Positions 1 through 8,850 of a stretch of DNA of 57,596 nt are shown here, in pieces (the first letter of the stretch is position 1; the number at the start of each line of letters is the position of its first letter). Origin of the DNA: an uncultured Gammaproteobacteria bacterium (GTDB lineage: Bacteria > Pseudomonadota > Gammaproteobacteria > Pseudomonadales > Pseudohongiellaceae); assembly GCA_903862645.1 (NCBI GenBank), contig CAIOZF010000165.1:1-57596 (forward strand). Direction: 5' to 3'. The translations under genes and the position numbers were made by a program. Below the pieces are notes generated by a model. That model did not search any database. It was not told the DNA's origin and saw only the letters and a list, made by a program, of their open reading frames with translations.

Positions 1-1
1 C

Positions 2-757
2 GTTATTGAGTTCATCCACACGGCCACCCTTTTACACGACGATGTTGTCGACATGTCCGCTATGCGCCGCGGCCGCACCACTGCCAATGAGCAATGGAGT
101 AACCCCTCCAGCGTTCTGGTAGGTGATTTCATCTATTCAAGGGCCTTTCAGATTCTGGTAAAGATAGGCAGCATGGAAATCATGCAGATCATGGCCGACA
201 CAACCAACAGAATTGCGGAAGGAGAAGTCCTGCAGCTGATCAACAAGCACAACAGCGCGGCCACCGAGGCGGGTTACATGAATGTGATTCGCGACAAAAC
301 CGCCATCCTGTTTCAGGCAGCGGCTGAGTGCGGCGCCATAGTCGCAAAAGCCTCGAATGAACAGCGTCAGATACTGCGCCAGGTCGGCATGCACATTGGT
401 ATGGCCTTTCAGCTGATTGATGATGTACTCGATTATGACGGGGATGCCACAACCATGGGCAAGAATGTCGGTGACGACCTGGCCGAAGGCAAGCCTACTC
501 TCCCCCTTATCCACGCCATGCGGACCGCATCAGCCGAAGATGCCGAAGTGCTGCGTAGCAGCATAGTATCCGGAACACTGGAGAAGCTGGAAAGTGTGAT
601 TGCCATAGTGCGCAAGTCCGGTGGCCTCGAATACACACGCCAACTGGCCCAAAGCGAAGTCGACAAAGCACGCACGCTACTGACAGGCATCGAACCTGGT
701 ATTTATCGCGCTGCACTCGAAGACATGGCCGATCTGGCTATCAATCGCTCCAGCTGA
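2..757 (+). CDS. ispB: Polyprenyl (octaprenyl) diphosphate synthase, 5'-truncated by window edge
   Basis: Long-chain trans-prenyl diphosphate synthase that condenses isopentenyl diphosphate units to make the side chain of ubiquinone. The reading frame is open from base 2, so the start lies outside the window. The first Asp-rich motif DDVVD is at bases 38-52, followed by the M-R-R-G-R stretch. The second Asp-rich motif DDVLD with the downstream G-K-N-V-G-D-D-L-A-E-G-K loop is near bases 419-480, so both magnesium-diphosphate sites are intact. About 250 of the usual ~320 residues are visible. The distinction between IspB (C40) and other chain lengths cannot be read from sequence alone. The gene ends in TGA and converges on the oxidoreductase gene downstream. 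Confidence 0.93.
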   Translation, partial: VIEFIHTATLLHDDVVDMSAMRRGRTTANEQWSNPSSVLVGDFIYSRAFQILVKIGSMEIMQIMADTTNRIAEGEVLQLINKHNSAATEAGYMNVIRDKTAILFQAAAECGAIVAKASNEQRQILRQVGMHIGMAFQLIDDVLDYDGDATTMGKNVGDDLAEGKPTLPLIHAMRTASAEDAEVLRSSIVSGTLEKLESVIAIVRKSGGLEYTRQLAQSEVDKARTLLTGIEPGIYRAALEDMADLAINRSS

Positions 758-840
758 AGGGCGGCCGATCACTTGCGGGGCGCCAGCTCGAAAGCCTGGG
801 CCAGCAGTGCATAGGACAATTTACGTGAAGCGAATTCATG

Positions 841-1785
841 TCAATTGCTGATGATCACCAGTTCGTCCGCGGCATGCTGTCGCGCCAGCTCCTGCAGTCT
901 CTCACACAAGCGTTCCGGCGTTCCGCAGAGTGCATGCCGCCGACGTTGGCTCACCAAAGCCCGCTCCTGCTGATCGAAGTCGTAGGCCTTGGCCTCTTCG
1001 ATTGAGGGAATTGGTCCTGGTTCGCCCCGCTCCAATCCCAATCGCCAGACATCCCTCGTCAGCGCCAGATTTTCAGCCTCGGCCTCTGTCGGCGCGCAGA
1101 GAACAAATACGCCGACGTTGACACAGGGCTCAGAACATTCAGGCGATGGCTGAAAATGTTTCCGATAAAGAGCGGCCAGCTTATGGCTCCCTTGCGGATT
1201 CAGGAAATGGGCTACGGAATAGCGCAGGCCAAGCTCGGCGGCGTACAGGGCGCTCTGTTCACTGGAACCCAGCAACCAGAATTCGGGCAACTCGGTGACC
1301 CGAGGTGTTGCTCTGACGCGAGAAAAACTCACGGTTGCCGGGCACTCGCCCCGGACAAATGCGAGCAGATCCTGCAGCTTGTTGAGGAAATAGTCCACGC
1401 CAATCGGGGCACCGTAGGCCAGTGCCTGAGCAGTGAGTCCGTCACTACCGGGCGCCCGCCCGACCCCCAGATCCAGTCGCCCCGGATAGAGCGTCTGCAG
1501 CAACAGGAAATTCTCCGCAACCTTGTAGGGGCTGTAATGCATCAGCATCACACCACCAGATCCCACGCGAATTCGTTGCGTCTCAGCCGCAATGCGCGCC
1601 AGCAACACCTCTGGGGAGCAACCCGCGAAACTGGCTGAACCATGATGCTCAGCCACCCAGAATCGCGAGTAACCAAGCTGCTCGACGTAACGCGCCAGCT
1701 CAATGCTCTCGATCAACGCCTGTGCGGCAGTGCCACCACTGCGAATCGGGGACTGATCGAGAACACTGAGCCTGACGGCGGCCAT
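841..1785 (-). CDS. LLM-class flavin-dependent oxidoreductase, C-terminus cut by in-frame TGA
   Basis: Bacterial luciferase-like monooxygenase fold (MsnO8/YhbW-type group), expected to use FMN and a reduced nicotinamide or flavin donor; the substrate is unknown. The N-terminus V-L-D-Q-S-P-I-R, the W-V-A-E-H-H-G motif and the R-L-D-L-G-V-G-R-A-P-G segment are typical. The 314-aa frame stops at TGA (841-843), but the same frame stays open beyond it to a second TGA at 769-771. It encodes about 23 more residues (H-E-F-A-S-R-K-L-S-Y-A-L-L-A-Q-A-F) that resemble the normal C-terminal helix of this family. The gene therefore looks truncated by a nonsense change. Whether the shorter protein folds is unknown. 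The DUF4399 gene ends 3 bp upstream and may be cotranscribed. Confidence 0.85.
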   Translation of the reverse strand: MAAVRLSVLDQSPIRSGGTAAQALIESIELARYVEQLGYSRFWVAEHHGSASFAGCSPEVLLARIAAETQRIRVGSGGVMLMHYSPYKVAENFLLLQTLYPGRLDLGVGRAPGSDGLTAQALAYGAPIGVDYFLNKLQDLLAFVRGECPATVSFSRVRATPRVTELPEFWLLGSSEQSALYAAELGLRYSVAHFLNPQGSHKLAALYRKHFQPSPECSEPCVNVGVFVLCAPTEAEAENLALTRDVWRLGLERGEPGPIPSIEEAKAYDFDQQERALVSQRRRHALCGTPERLCERLQELARQHAADELVIISN

Positions 1786-1788
1786 ACC

Positions 1789-2220
1789 TTATTGCACGGT
1801 AATGGTAATTTTTTCAGAGATGACGGGAGGATTGTGAGGGGTGTGCACATGGTCGCCGAGAATCAGTTGCAGCGTGTGCCGCCCGGGCGTCAGCGTCAGC
1901 GTAGTTTGAGTCTGACCGCCACCGAAGTGAGTGACTGCGGCGCCAAGCGGAGCATTCAGATCCGGCAGGGTCGCGCCATCCACCAGCAGGTGGTGATGCC
2001 CGGTATTGTTGGTCTGCACGCCTGCCGGAGCGACGCCCATTCCCTGTAGACCGAACACGACATTGAAGGTCTGTGAAACCACAGCACCACTCTGTGGCGA
2101 CACGATGTATAGCTGTGCTTCAGCAGGAGCAGGAGTCTTCTCCGCCTGCTGAGCCACGAGCAACGAGGACATGGCAATCGCCGCTGTCGCTACCAGAATC
2201 TTCGAAAATACTTTTTTCAT
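1789..2220 (-). CDS. DUF4399 exported protein
   Basis: A 143-aa protein with a Sec signal peptide (M-K-K-V-F-S-K-I-L then a hydrophobic stretch ending near L-L-V-A-Q-Q) and a DUF4399 body. The histidine-containing G-H-H-H-L-L-V-D and G-D-H-V-H-T-P-H segments are recognisable, with the pattern 'P-L-G...T-H-F-G-G-G-Q-T' between them. DUF4399 has no firmly established function; the His clusters make metal binding conceivable, but that is inference. I chose the ATG at 2218-2220 because GGAG lies 6 bases before it. A longer frame (ATG or upstream codons to 2247) has GGAG touching the alternative ATG. It ends 3 bp before the flavin oxidoreductase gene. Confidence 0.8.
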   Translation of the reverse strand: MKKVFSKILVATAAIAMSSLLVAQQAEKTPAPAEAQLYIVSPQSGAVVSQTFNVVFGLQGMGVAPAGVQTNNTGHHHLLVDGATLPDLNAPLGAAVTHFGGGQTQTTLTLTPGRHTLQLILGDHVHTPHNPPVISEKITITVQ

Positions 2221-2466
2221 AACCATCTCCAAAAAGTGACCTGCCACGAATATGGCCGGAAATTGAATACCGCAGGAACCAGGTCCCTGACTTATTCTGC
2301 TTTAAAGACCATACCAATGCCAGCTTGCTTTCACTTCTCCGCAGTTATGAACGCTCGCTCGCCAGCTGCTGGCCTGCCGCATATTGAACATGATATCAGC
2401 CAATAACAGCCTGCGGCACGACCTGCCGACAGTCACAACAAATACAATAACAAGAGGGCCAACGGC

Positions 2467-4365
2467 ATGGTGAATACGCCGCCGGACACATTCCCCGCAG
2501 CAGCTCTGCCGGAACCGCTGATTGAGACCCTGGCGAATGTTGAGGCGTTCGAAAAGACGCCACAGTATGCGCAATTTCCGCACACCAACACCTATGAACT
2601 ACTGCAGGGAAGCGGCCGATTGTTTGCCAATGACCCTGCGCTGGAATTCCTGCTGACTGGTTGCCGCGACGAAGTGCCGCAGAGGATCACTTTCGCTGAA
2701 TTGGCGTGCCAGATTACCCAGACCGCCAACCTGTTGCACTCCCTTGGACTGCAGACCTCCGAAGCGGTCTCCATTCTATTAACAATCCTGCCCCAGAGCC
2801 ACCCCGCAATCTGGGGAAGTCAGGCGGCCGGCATCTCTAATCCGATCAATCCCATGCTGAAAGGCGAACACATCGCGGAGATCATCGAGGCTACCCACGC
2901 CAGAGTGGTCATCTGCCTAGGCCCGTCCGAATACTCCGATCTGTGGCAAAAAGTCCTGCAGATAATTCCCAAACTGCCTTCGGTACATACGCTTCTCGTC
3001 GTGCAGCAGCCAGGTTTCACACAAGCACTGCCAGCCGACCTGCACATCAATGGCGTGCGCATACTCGACTACAACACCTCGATCGCCAGTCAACCCGCTG
3101 ACAGGCTGCTGAGCCAGCGCTAGTTTTCCTCCGCCCAGATCGCCGCCTATTTCCATACCGGCGGCACCACCGCGCGCCCCAAGATCGCGCAGTTGACCCA
3201 AGGCAACATGGCATTTCTCGGACAGCTGATGCGGGTCTATACGGCGCACCTGCCACGCCACACCATCGTTTGCGGGCTGCCCCTGTTTCATATCTATGGC
3301 GTCATCATCCAAGGCATTTCCGCATTCAGTATGGGCTGTCAGATTGTGCTGTTGACACCTGCCGGCTTCCGCAGTCAGGAAGGCATGAAGCACTTCTGGC
3401 ACCACATTGCCCGCTTCAAGGTGAGGGGCTTCTCCACCGTACCCACTGTGCTGATGGCGCTGTCCCAAATTCCGGTGGGCGATGCAGACATCAGCAGCCT
3501 CACCAATATCAATTCAGGAGCGGCACCACTCTCGCCTGCCTTCGAACACAACTTCGAAAAGCAATTCAACGTCGCCATCGCCAATGGCTACGGTATGACA
3601 GAAACCACAGCCCTGATATCAAGGGCGCCGGCATGGCAGCCACCCGGCAGTGTCGGCATGCGCCTGCCCTACTCACAGATCCGGATCGTGCATCGCAACA
3701 AAAGCAAAGTCGCCCATGAGTGTGCTCTGGGCGAAAGCGGCGCCATTCTTGTGAAGGGCCCGCAGGTCTTTCCGGGTTACAAGGATGTGCGGGACAACAG
3801 CACCGCCTGGATTGAGGACGGTTGGTTCAATACCGGCGATCTCGGTTACCTGGACGGAGATGGTTATCTATTCCTGTCAGGCCGCGCTAAAGATCTGATC
3901 ATCCGCGGAGGTCACAACATTGACCCGGCCGTTATTGAGGAGGCATTGCAGTCGCATCCCTGCGTCGCCAGCGCGGTGGCAGTGGGTCAACCCGACGCCT
4001 ATGCCGGAGAGTTGCCAGCCGTGTTCGTGGTTCTCAGACCAGGGGCACACTGCAGTATTGAGGACCTGCATATTTACTGCGAACAACACATCCTCGAACG
4101 TGCTGCCATCCCGAGGCGAATCGAAATCATTGCATCCCTGCCACTAACCGCCGTCGGCAAGATTTTCAAGCCCGCGCTGCGCCAGCGCATCACGGAAAGC
4201 ACACTCAGGGAAGTGCTCGCAGAACACACAATAGAGGGGACGGTAACCGGCAGTCTCGATAAACAACGCGGGTTGGTTATGCAAATCGCGATCACGTCAC
4301 GGTCACAACAGGAAGCGGCCAAACGCCTGTTGGCACCCTACGCGCTGACCATCGATCTTGTGTGA
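2467..4365 (+). pseudogene. Acyl-CoA synthetase (AMP-binding), interrupted by in-frame TAG
   Basis: ANL-superfamily fatty-acid or acyl-CoA ligase, about 632 codons including the lesion. The N-terminal part runs from ATG 2467 to TAG at 3121-3123 (codon 219), and the same frame continues without a shift to TGA at 4363. The AMP/phosphate loop Y-F-H-T-G-G-T-T-x-R-P-K lies just after the stop (from about 3148). The Y-G-M-T-E-T-T motif, the W-F-N-T-G-D-L-G-Y hinge and G-R-A-K-D-L-I-I-R-G-G follow, so everything except the one codon is preserved. A single G-to-T or C-to-T change would create the TAG. Separate fragments would lack a complete active site, so I call it a recent pseudogene. A sequencing error is the main alternative. 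Confidence 0.85.
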
Positions 4366-4410
4366 CAACCGGGCACGGTGACCATCGCACCGGGGTGGAC
4401 AAGGTTTTGC

Positions 4411-5607
4411 TCAGAGAGGTCCGGTTGTGACACTGAAACCAGCGCTTGAGTTCCGCAGGATGCTTCGTTCATTAACGATGCGAACCTTTTCCCGACTGGG
4501 CTGGTAGATTTGATCCCCTGTCAACACGAGTTGCCTGGCGGTCTCGAAAAGACGCTCCGCCTGCTCTGTATCGCCAAGTCGCTTGTAGGTCGTACTCAGA
4601 GCAAGATAGAAATCAGGCTCGGAATCCTTGCGGCGGATCGCGTTCCTGAAATAGTCCCTGGCCAGCTCAAAATTCTGATCTGCAAAAGCCTGATTACCCA
4701 GATTGTAGTGGTAGTAAGGATTCCTATCATTGAAACGCTCCATTGCCTGCGCATAGCGCTTAGACGTTTCGACATCCCCCTGCTGAAAGTAAAACTTCGT
4801 CAGATTGTTGATGGCGGCGCCATTGCTCTTGTCCAGATAAAACGCCATACGGTACGAGTATTCCGCAAGGGACTTGTCACCCTTCTTGCTGAAGGCGGTG
4901 CCGATACTGTTCCAAACCAGGGACAGAGTTGGATCGATCCACAAGGAATTCCGAAAATAGGTCAGTGCCTTATCGATATCCCCGGCAATCAGACTCTCAA
5001 CACCAAGATTGTTGAAATACAGCGCACGCGAATGGGCATCGCTGACGGTGTTCGCGGTGAGTTGCTGTAGTGTAATCTCAGGAGTGAAATCGACAACATA
5101 AGTGGTGCCCAGTCCGAAACGTCCGATTGCATTGATATGCTGACTGAGCACCAGCAACTCACCACGCCGATTCCACAGCGGCCTGACCTTGACCGTCTGA
5201 AACTCGGCGTCGACTCCAAGATGTCGCGCCATGGCGATGTAAAGACTGACAATCGATAAACAGTTGCCCTGGCGATCCTGAAAGGTCTCGATAGCCGTGC
5301 GAGTGCGCAGATCGTTATACTGCAGATTGAGTTCATTTTCGCCAAACAGCAACTCCTGCAGACGCTGCAAAATCTCCGGATCACTGGTGCGATTTACGAC
5401 CTCTCGGTCCAGATATTCAATGATCTCCTGATTCAGTGCGAGAGTGTCGATCTCTGGAAAGGCATCAGTATTCTGGATCAGAATCTGTGTCTCAAACTCC
5501 CTGTCGCGCGAGAAAGCCAGATCCAACGGAATCATCACACAGCCGGGAGCTGTGATGCAGAGCATCATCAAAATCAACCAACGGGACCCCGCAGTGACTC
5601 TCAACAT
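4411..5607 (-). CDS. TPR lipoprotein with transglutaminase-like domain
   Basis: A 398-aa predicted lipoprotein: hydrophobic leader followed by the lipobox I-T-A-P-G-C near residue 23. A transglutaminase-like segment follows (Q-G-N-C-L-S-I-V-S-L-Y-I-A-M-A-R-H-L-G with the candidate catalytic Cys, and an H/D pair in S-Q-H-I-N-A and Y-V-V-D-F-T-P). The C-terminal half consists of tetratricopeptide repeats (for example A-L-Y-F-N-N-L-G and Y-H-Y-N-L-G-N-Q-A-F). The ATG at 5605-5607 follows AGAAGG closely. An upstream GTG at 5646 overlaps the previous stop (GTGA) and would add 13 residues. It is the last gene of a three-gene operon of exported proteins. Substrate and role are unknown; a cell-envelope function is inferred. 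Confidence 0.75.
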   Translation of the reverse strand: MLRVTAGSRWLILMMLCITAPGCVMIPLDLAFSRDREFETQILIQNTDAFPEIDTLALNQEIIEYLDREVVNRTSDPEILQRLQELLFGENELNLQYNDLRTRTAIETFQDRQGNCLSIVSLYIAMARHLGVDAEFQTVKVRPLWNRRGELLVLSQHINAIGRFGLGTTYVVDFTPEITLQQLTANTVSDAHSRALYFNNLGVESLIAGDIDKALTYFRNSLWIDPTLSLVWNSIGTAFSKKGDKSLAEYSYRMAFYLDKSNGAAINNLTKFYFQQGDVETSKRYAQAMERFNDRNPYYHYNLGNQAFADQNFELARDYFRNAIRRKDSEPDFYLALSTTYKRLGDTEQAERLFETARQLVLTGDQIYQPSREKVRIVNERSILRNSSAGFSVTTGPL

Positions 5608-5642
5608 AACCTTCTCAATATAGCGCTCTAGATATGGCTCTC

Positions 5643-7100
5643 TCACAATCGAGACGGTGTCGACCGCCCCGCTTTCTCAAGCTTCATGAATTCATAGCGG
5701 CCACGGGAAAAATCCAGCGAGCCATTGATCACGCCGCGAAACAGGGCAATCCAAGCGGCGTGTCGTGCGGCATTGGCGGTACTGTTGCCCAGCCCATCGA
5801 AATCGGTACGTTCTTCCAGACGAAAACCGTCGGGCCCCCAGATATCCACATACTGCACCGCCTGCACTTGCGATTTATAGCGATAAACCACAGCGGCCTG
5901 GGTTCTGGCGATGCGCATGCTGTCGGCCTGCAGGAAACGCACCTCGTACTCAGTAATAAATTCGGTTACAGATTCGGTCGCCGCTTCCGACGTTTCCGAC
6001 ACGAAAAAGCTCACATCAGTATCGATGATCACACTTTTCCTGACATCCAGTCGTTGCACATACTGGAATGGCTGCGTGTCGATCCTGATCAGCTCCGCGC
6101 CGGTGTCCGTATCGGCAAGCGCCGACGACAACCGGACACGGCTCCGTTCGTCGATATCCACAACGGCATCCGAAGCAATCGCTTGCGAGCGTGCGGCGAA
6201 ATCGAAGTCCGCCTTCCATGTGCGGACATCTTCGACCGGGAGACCGAAACGCTGACCTTCTGCGTCCTGCAACCAGAGCCGGTCGCCCTCGAAACTCAAG
6301 TGCGTAAACTGTCTCTCAAAGACCGCATCCTCACCGAATGCTATTCCGCCCGGCACAATTATTTCGGGAATAGTCGATGCTTCGAACTCATCTCCCAGGC
6401 TCTCTTTCAGGAACACCTCGGGCTCACGTGCAGCCAGCCTGCGCGCCTCCCTGCTCTCTGGATTGAGTACTGACGTGCTGTTGCGGCGTAGCTGCTCACC
6501 CAGCAGGAGAAACTCGGTGACCTGCCCCGCGTAATCTCGCGCCGCCTCTGTGTCGACCACCCAGCGCTGTCCGGCAGTAGCGTACAGCCGACCGGCCTGA
6601 TCCACCTGCTCTGGACGAATAGCGATAGCGTGACCGTGCAGCAATGCTTCTTGCAAAACACTGACACTCTGCGCATCTGCACTATGCCAGCTGATGAAGA
6701 CACGTTGCTGCGGGGATGCGTTCAACCAGGCCTCGTGAAACCATGCAAAATCAAGCGCAGCACTGATGTCAGACGCTGCGGCATCGAGAGGCAGATAGGC
6801 CAGAGCACCAAGCTCACCGCTTGAAAACGCCGCCTCCCATTCCAGCAATTCCGGCGTCAGAGGCAAGGTCTGCGGCGGCAGGTCCGGCAGCGCTCCCAGG
6901 CGTGGCCTGGTCGGCTGTGTATTGGCGACTTTCGGAACGTTCAGGTTATAGGCGACATCGAAGCCGGCGGCATGCAACGCGGTGCTGATGCTCTCCAGCA
7001 GTGGGTGGGCAGGACTGTCCGTGTCGAGCACATCAGCCCGGGCAAAGGCGGTCAGCGACAGCAGCAGGCCGACAGCGATCACCAGACGATTATTGTGCAT
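5643..7100 (-). CDS. Exported protein of unknown function with TIR-like segment
   Basis: A 485-aa protein with a clear signal peptide (M-H-N-N-R-L-V-I-A-V-G then Leu-rich, cut near A-R-A-D). I do not recognise it as a whole. Residues roughly 130-210 contain R-V-F-I-S-W-H-S-A-D-A-Q-S-V followed by a helix L-Q-E-A-L. This resembles the first strand and helix of TIR domains (V-F-I-S-Y-S-x-x-D), although a TIR domain in an exported protein is unusual and the match is weak. The C-terminal third is beta-rich, with pairs such as Q-Y-V-Q-R-L-D-V-R-K-S-V-I-I-D. Its stop overlaps the GTG of the next gene and it lies 39 bp after the peptidase-MA-like gene, so the three genes are probably one transcript. 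Confidence 0.65.
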   Translation of the reverse strand: MHNNRLVIAVGLLLSLTAFARADVLDTDSPAHPLLESISTALHAAGFDVAYNLNVPKVANTQPTRPRLGALPDLPPQTLPLTPELLEWEAAFSSGELGALAYLPLDAAASDISAALDFAWFHEAWLNASPQQRVFISWHSADAQSVSVLQEALLHGHAIAIRPEQVDQAGRLYATAGQRWVVDTEAARDYAGQVTEFLLLGEQLRRNSTSVLNPESREARRLAAREPEVFLKESLGDEFEASTIPEIIVPGGIAFGEDAVFERQFTHLSFEGDRLWLQDAEGQRFGLPVEDVRTWKADFDFAARSQAIASDAVVDIDERSRVRLSSALADTDTGAELIRIDTQPFQYVQRLDVRKSVIIDTDVSFFVSETSEAATESVTEFITEYEVRFLQADSMRIARTQAAVVYRYKSQVQAVQYVDIWGPDGFRLEERTDFDGLGNSTANAARHAAWIALFRGVINGSLDFSRGRYEFMKLEKAGRSTPSRL

Positions 7101-7139
7101 GTCAGCCGCCTCCGGAATCAGGTGACAGATCGGTGAGTC

Positions 7140-8741
7140 TCAAGGCGCAGGTGTGGCGCAACGATCAAAGGTCTGTCCACGTTGGGCACTTTCCAGCTTG
7201 TGGCGCAGATCAGTAACCCACTCTGGTACACCCCAGAAATGCATCGGCCTGGCCAGCCTGGCAATGAATCCTTGTGCATCCTCGAACCTGCCAGCCGCAA
7301 TGGCATAATCAATTGTCTGCTCCATGACATAAGTATCGACCGGCAAACGTTCGAAGGCATTGCGCTGGTAGGGTTCGCCGTCCTGCCAGTTCTGCCCGGG
7401 CAGCAAAAACAGTCGCGCATAGGACAGATTGACTTCGGCGGACTCAGGCTGCCGGCTCAGGGCGGTGGTGAAGGCATTGCGCATGGCCTCTGCCATTTCC
7501 ACCCGCTCACCGGCGGTGTAGTTGCGTTCGCAACTCGCGAGCTCGGTGTCCAGGTACTGGCCATAATCGAGCAGCATCTGAGGATCGCTGCCCTGAATCG
7601 TCAATGCTCGAAGGTAGTAGGAACGCAGATCGGCTGGGACATCTGCGGGAGACGATTCCGCCGTCTCGACGGCCGCCATGCGAACTGCGTCGGCGAATCC
7701 CGAATATGCTCTGCCAATGGATGTCTGCGCCTCTACCAGGGAACCGAACAGGTGCTGTGCCTGGGCAAGCCGCCCCCCGTGCAATGCCAGTTCGCCCAAC
7801 CCCATGACCAGCGCCTCACGTTCCACCTCTGCTGCGTCGGGTTCGTCACGCGACGGCAAGGTCAGCAGATTGCGCTCCTGATCCGCCGTTGGAATAGCGG
7901 CCGCCAGGTAGCGCAAATATTCCGACTCTAGCCGGTTCAATGAGCCGCTGAAGGCCTGATCGAAGGCAAAACGCTCGCTACGCCCCTGCTGCAGCAACGC
8001 CACGTAATTCTGCAACTCCCCGCGTCGGTCAGCGAAGCCTTCCAGCTCATGCGCATGCAAGAGGAAGTGCATGAACAACCCCGCCTTCAGATTGCCCACC
8101 TGAATGAGCCTGGGAGACGACAGTGCGCTGTCGTTGTACAGCAGATCATCAATTCCCAGCAGGTCATCGACGCTAATGGCAAGGTCCAGATTTTCCGGGC
8201 GCAAGGGTATCAGGCCAGCGACACCGGACTGCAGGTTGAGACGGGTCAGATAGTGAGCCATACCCTCCTCGTACCAGCGCGGCACTCCAATCGGCTGGTT
8301 GTTGATCAAATAATGCGCGACATGATGTTGCGCCAGATCCAGCGCCGAAGCAGATTCGGCAATCGCCAGATAGGCGGCCCGGGGAGAGGAAACAAAATAG
8401 GCGTTCTCTGCACCATCCGTGAACACGCGTAGCGCCGCCTCGTCCGCAAAGAGATAGACATAGGCGGTGAGGGGGTCGCGTGCGGCAGAGGCTGGGAGAC
8501 CCAGCAAAGTAATGGCAGCTTCGCGCCACCGTTCAAGGTCAAGGGCCATGCGCTCGGTCTTAATTTCGGATAACTGGCTGATAACATGAAAATTATCTGT
8601 GCGGGCCTCAACCCAGCGCTCCTGTAACAAGGCCTCGAGGGCAAGTCTCTCCGGTGCGATCTCCTGAGCAATGGCGCTCTGCCAAACGGCGCTTTGCCAA
8701 AGGCTGAACAAGGAAATCAGGCGCAGCAGCAGAAGTATCAT
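7140..8741 (-). CDS. Peptidase-MA-like protein with TPR region; HExxH altered to HHVAH
   Basis: A 533-aa protein with a signal peptide (Leu-rich, ending near A-I-A-Q). Residues 139-171 carry the arrangement of the gluzincin 'peptidase MA' family: Q-H-H-V-A-H-Y-L then V-P-R-W-Y-E-E-G-M-A-H-Y-L. The zinc motif should read H-E-x-x-H; here the general-base glutamate is His140 (codon 8322-8324), while both zinc histidines and the downstream E-E-G glutamate remain. The C-terminal half looks like TPR helices (for example A-L-T-I-Q-G-S-D-P-Q-M-L-L-D-Y-G). It is probably a non-catalytic peptide-binding or scaffold protein of the envelope. It starts the three-gene operon; a GGAG sits 7 bases before the ATG. 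Confidence 0.7.
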   Translation of the reverse strand: MILLLLRLISLFSLWQSAVWQSAIAQEIAPERLALEALLQERWVEARTDNFHVISQLSEIKTERMALDLERWREAAITLLGLPASAARDPLTAYVYLFADEAALRVFTDGAENAYFVSSPRAAYLAIAESASALDLAQHHVAHYLINNQPIGVPRWYEEGMAHYLTRLNLQSGVAGLIPLRPENLDLAISVDDLLGIDDLLYNDSALSSPRLIQVGNLKAGLFMHFLLHAHELEGFADRRGELQNYVALLQQGRSERFAFDQAFSGSLNRLESEYLRYLAAAIPTADQERNLLTLPSRDEPDAAEVEREALVMGLGELALHGGRLAQAQHLFGSLVEAQTSIGRAYSGFADAVRMAAVETAESSPADVPADLRSYYLRALTIQGSDPQMLLDYGQYLDTELASCERNYTAGERVEMAEAMRNAFTTALSRQPESAEVNLSYARLFLLPGQNWQDGEPYQRNAFERLPVDTYVMEQTIDYAIAAGRFEDAQGFIARLARPMHFWGVPEWVTDLRHKLESAQRGQTFDRCATPAP

Positions 8742-8850
8742 GGAGCAGCTCCAAAGACAGGGTTACGCAGAGCGTACTACCGCCTTACGGAGTGTGGCAA
8801 GGGCAGCGCCTTACTTTACCAGCCGGTCCACAGCACCCGATTGAGCGCAC

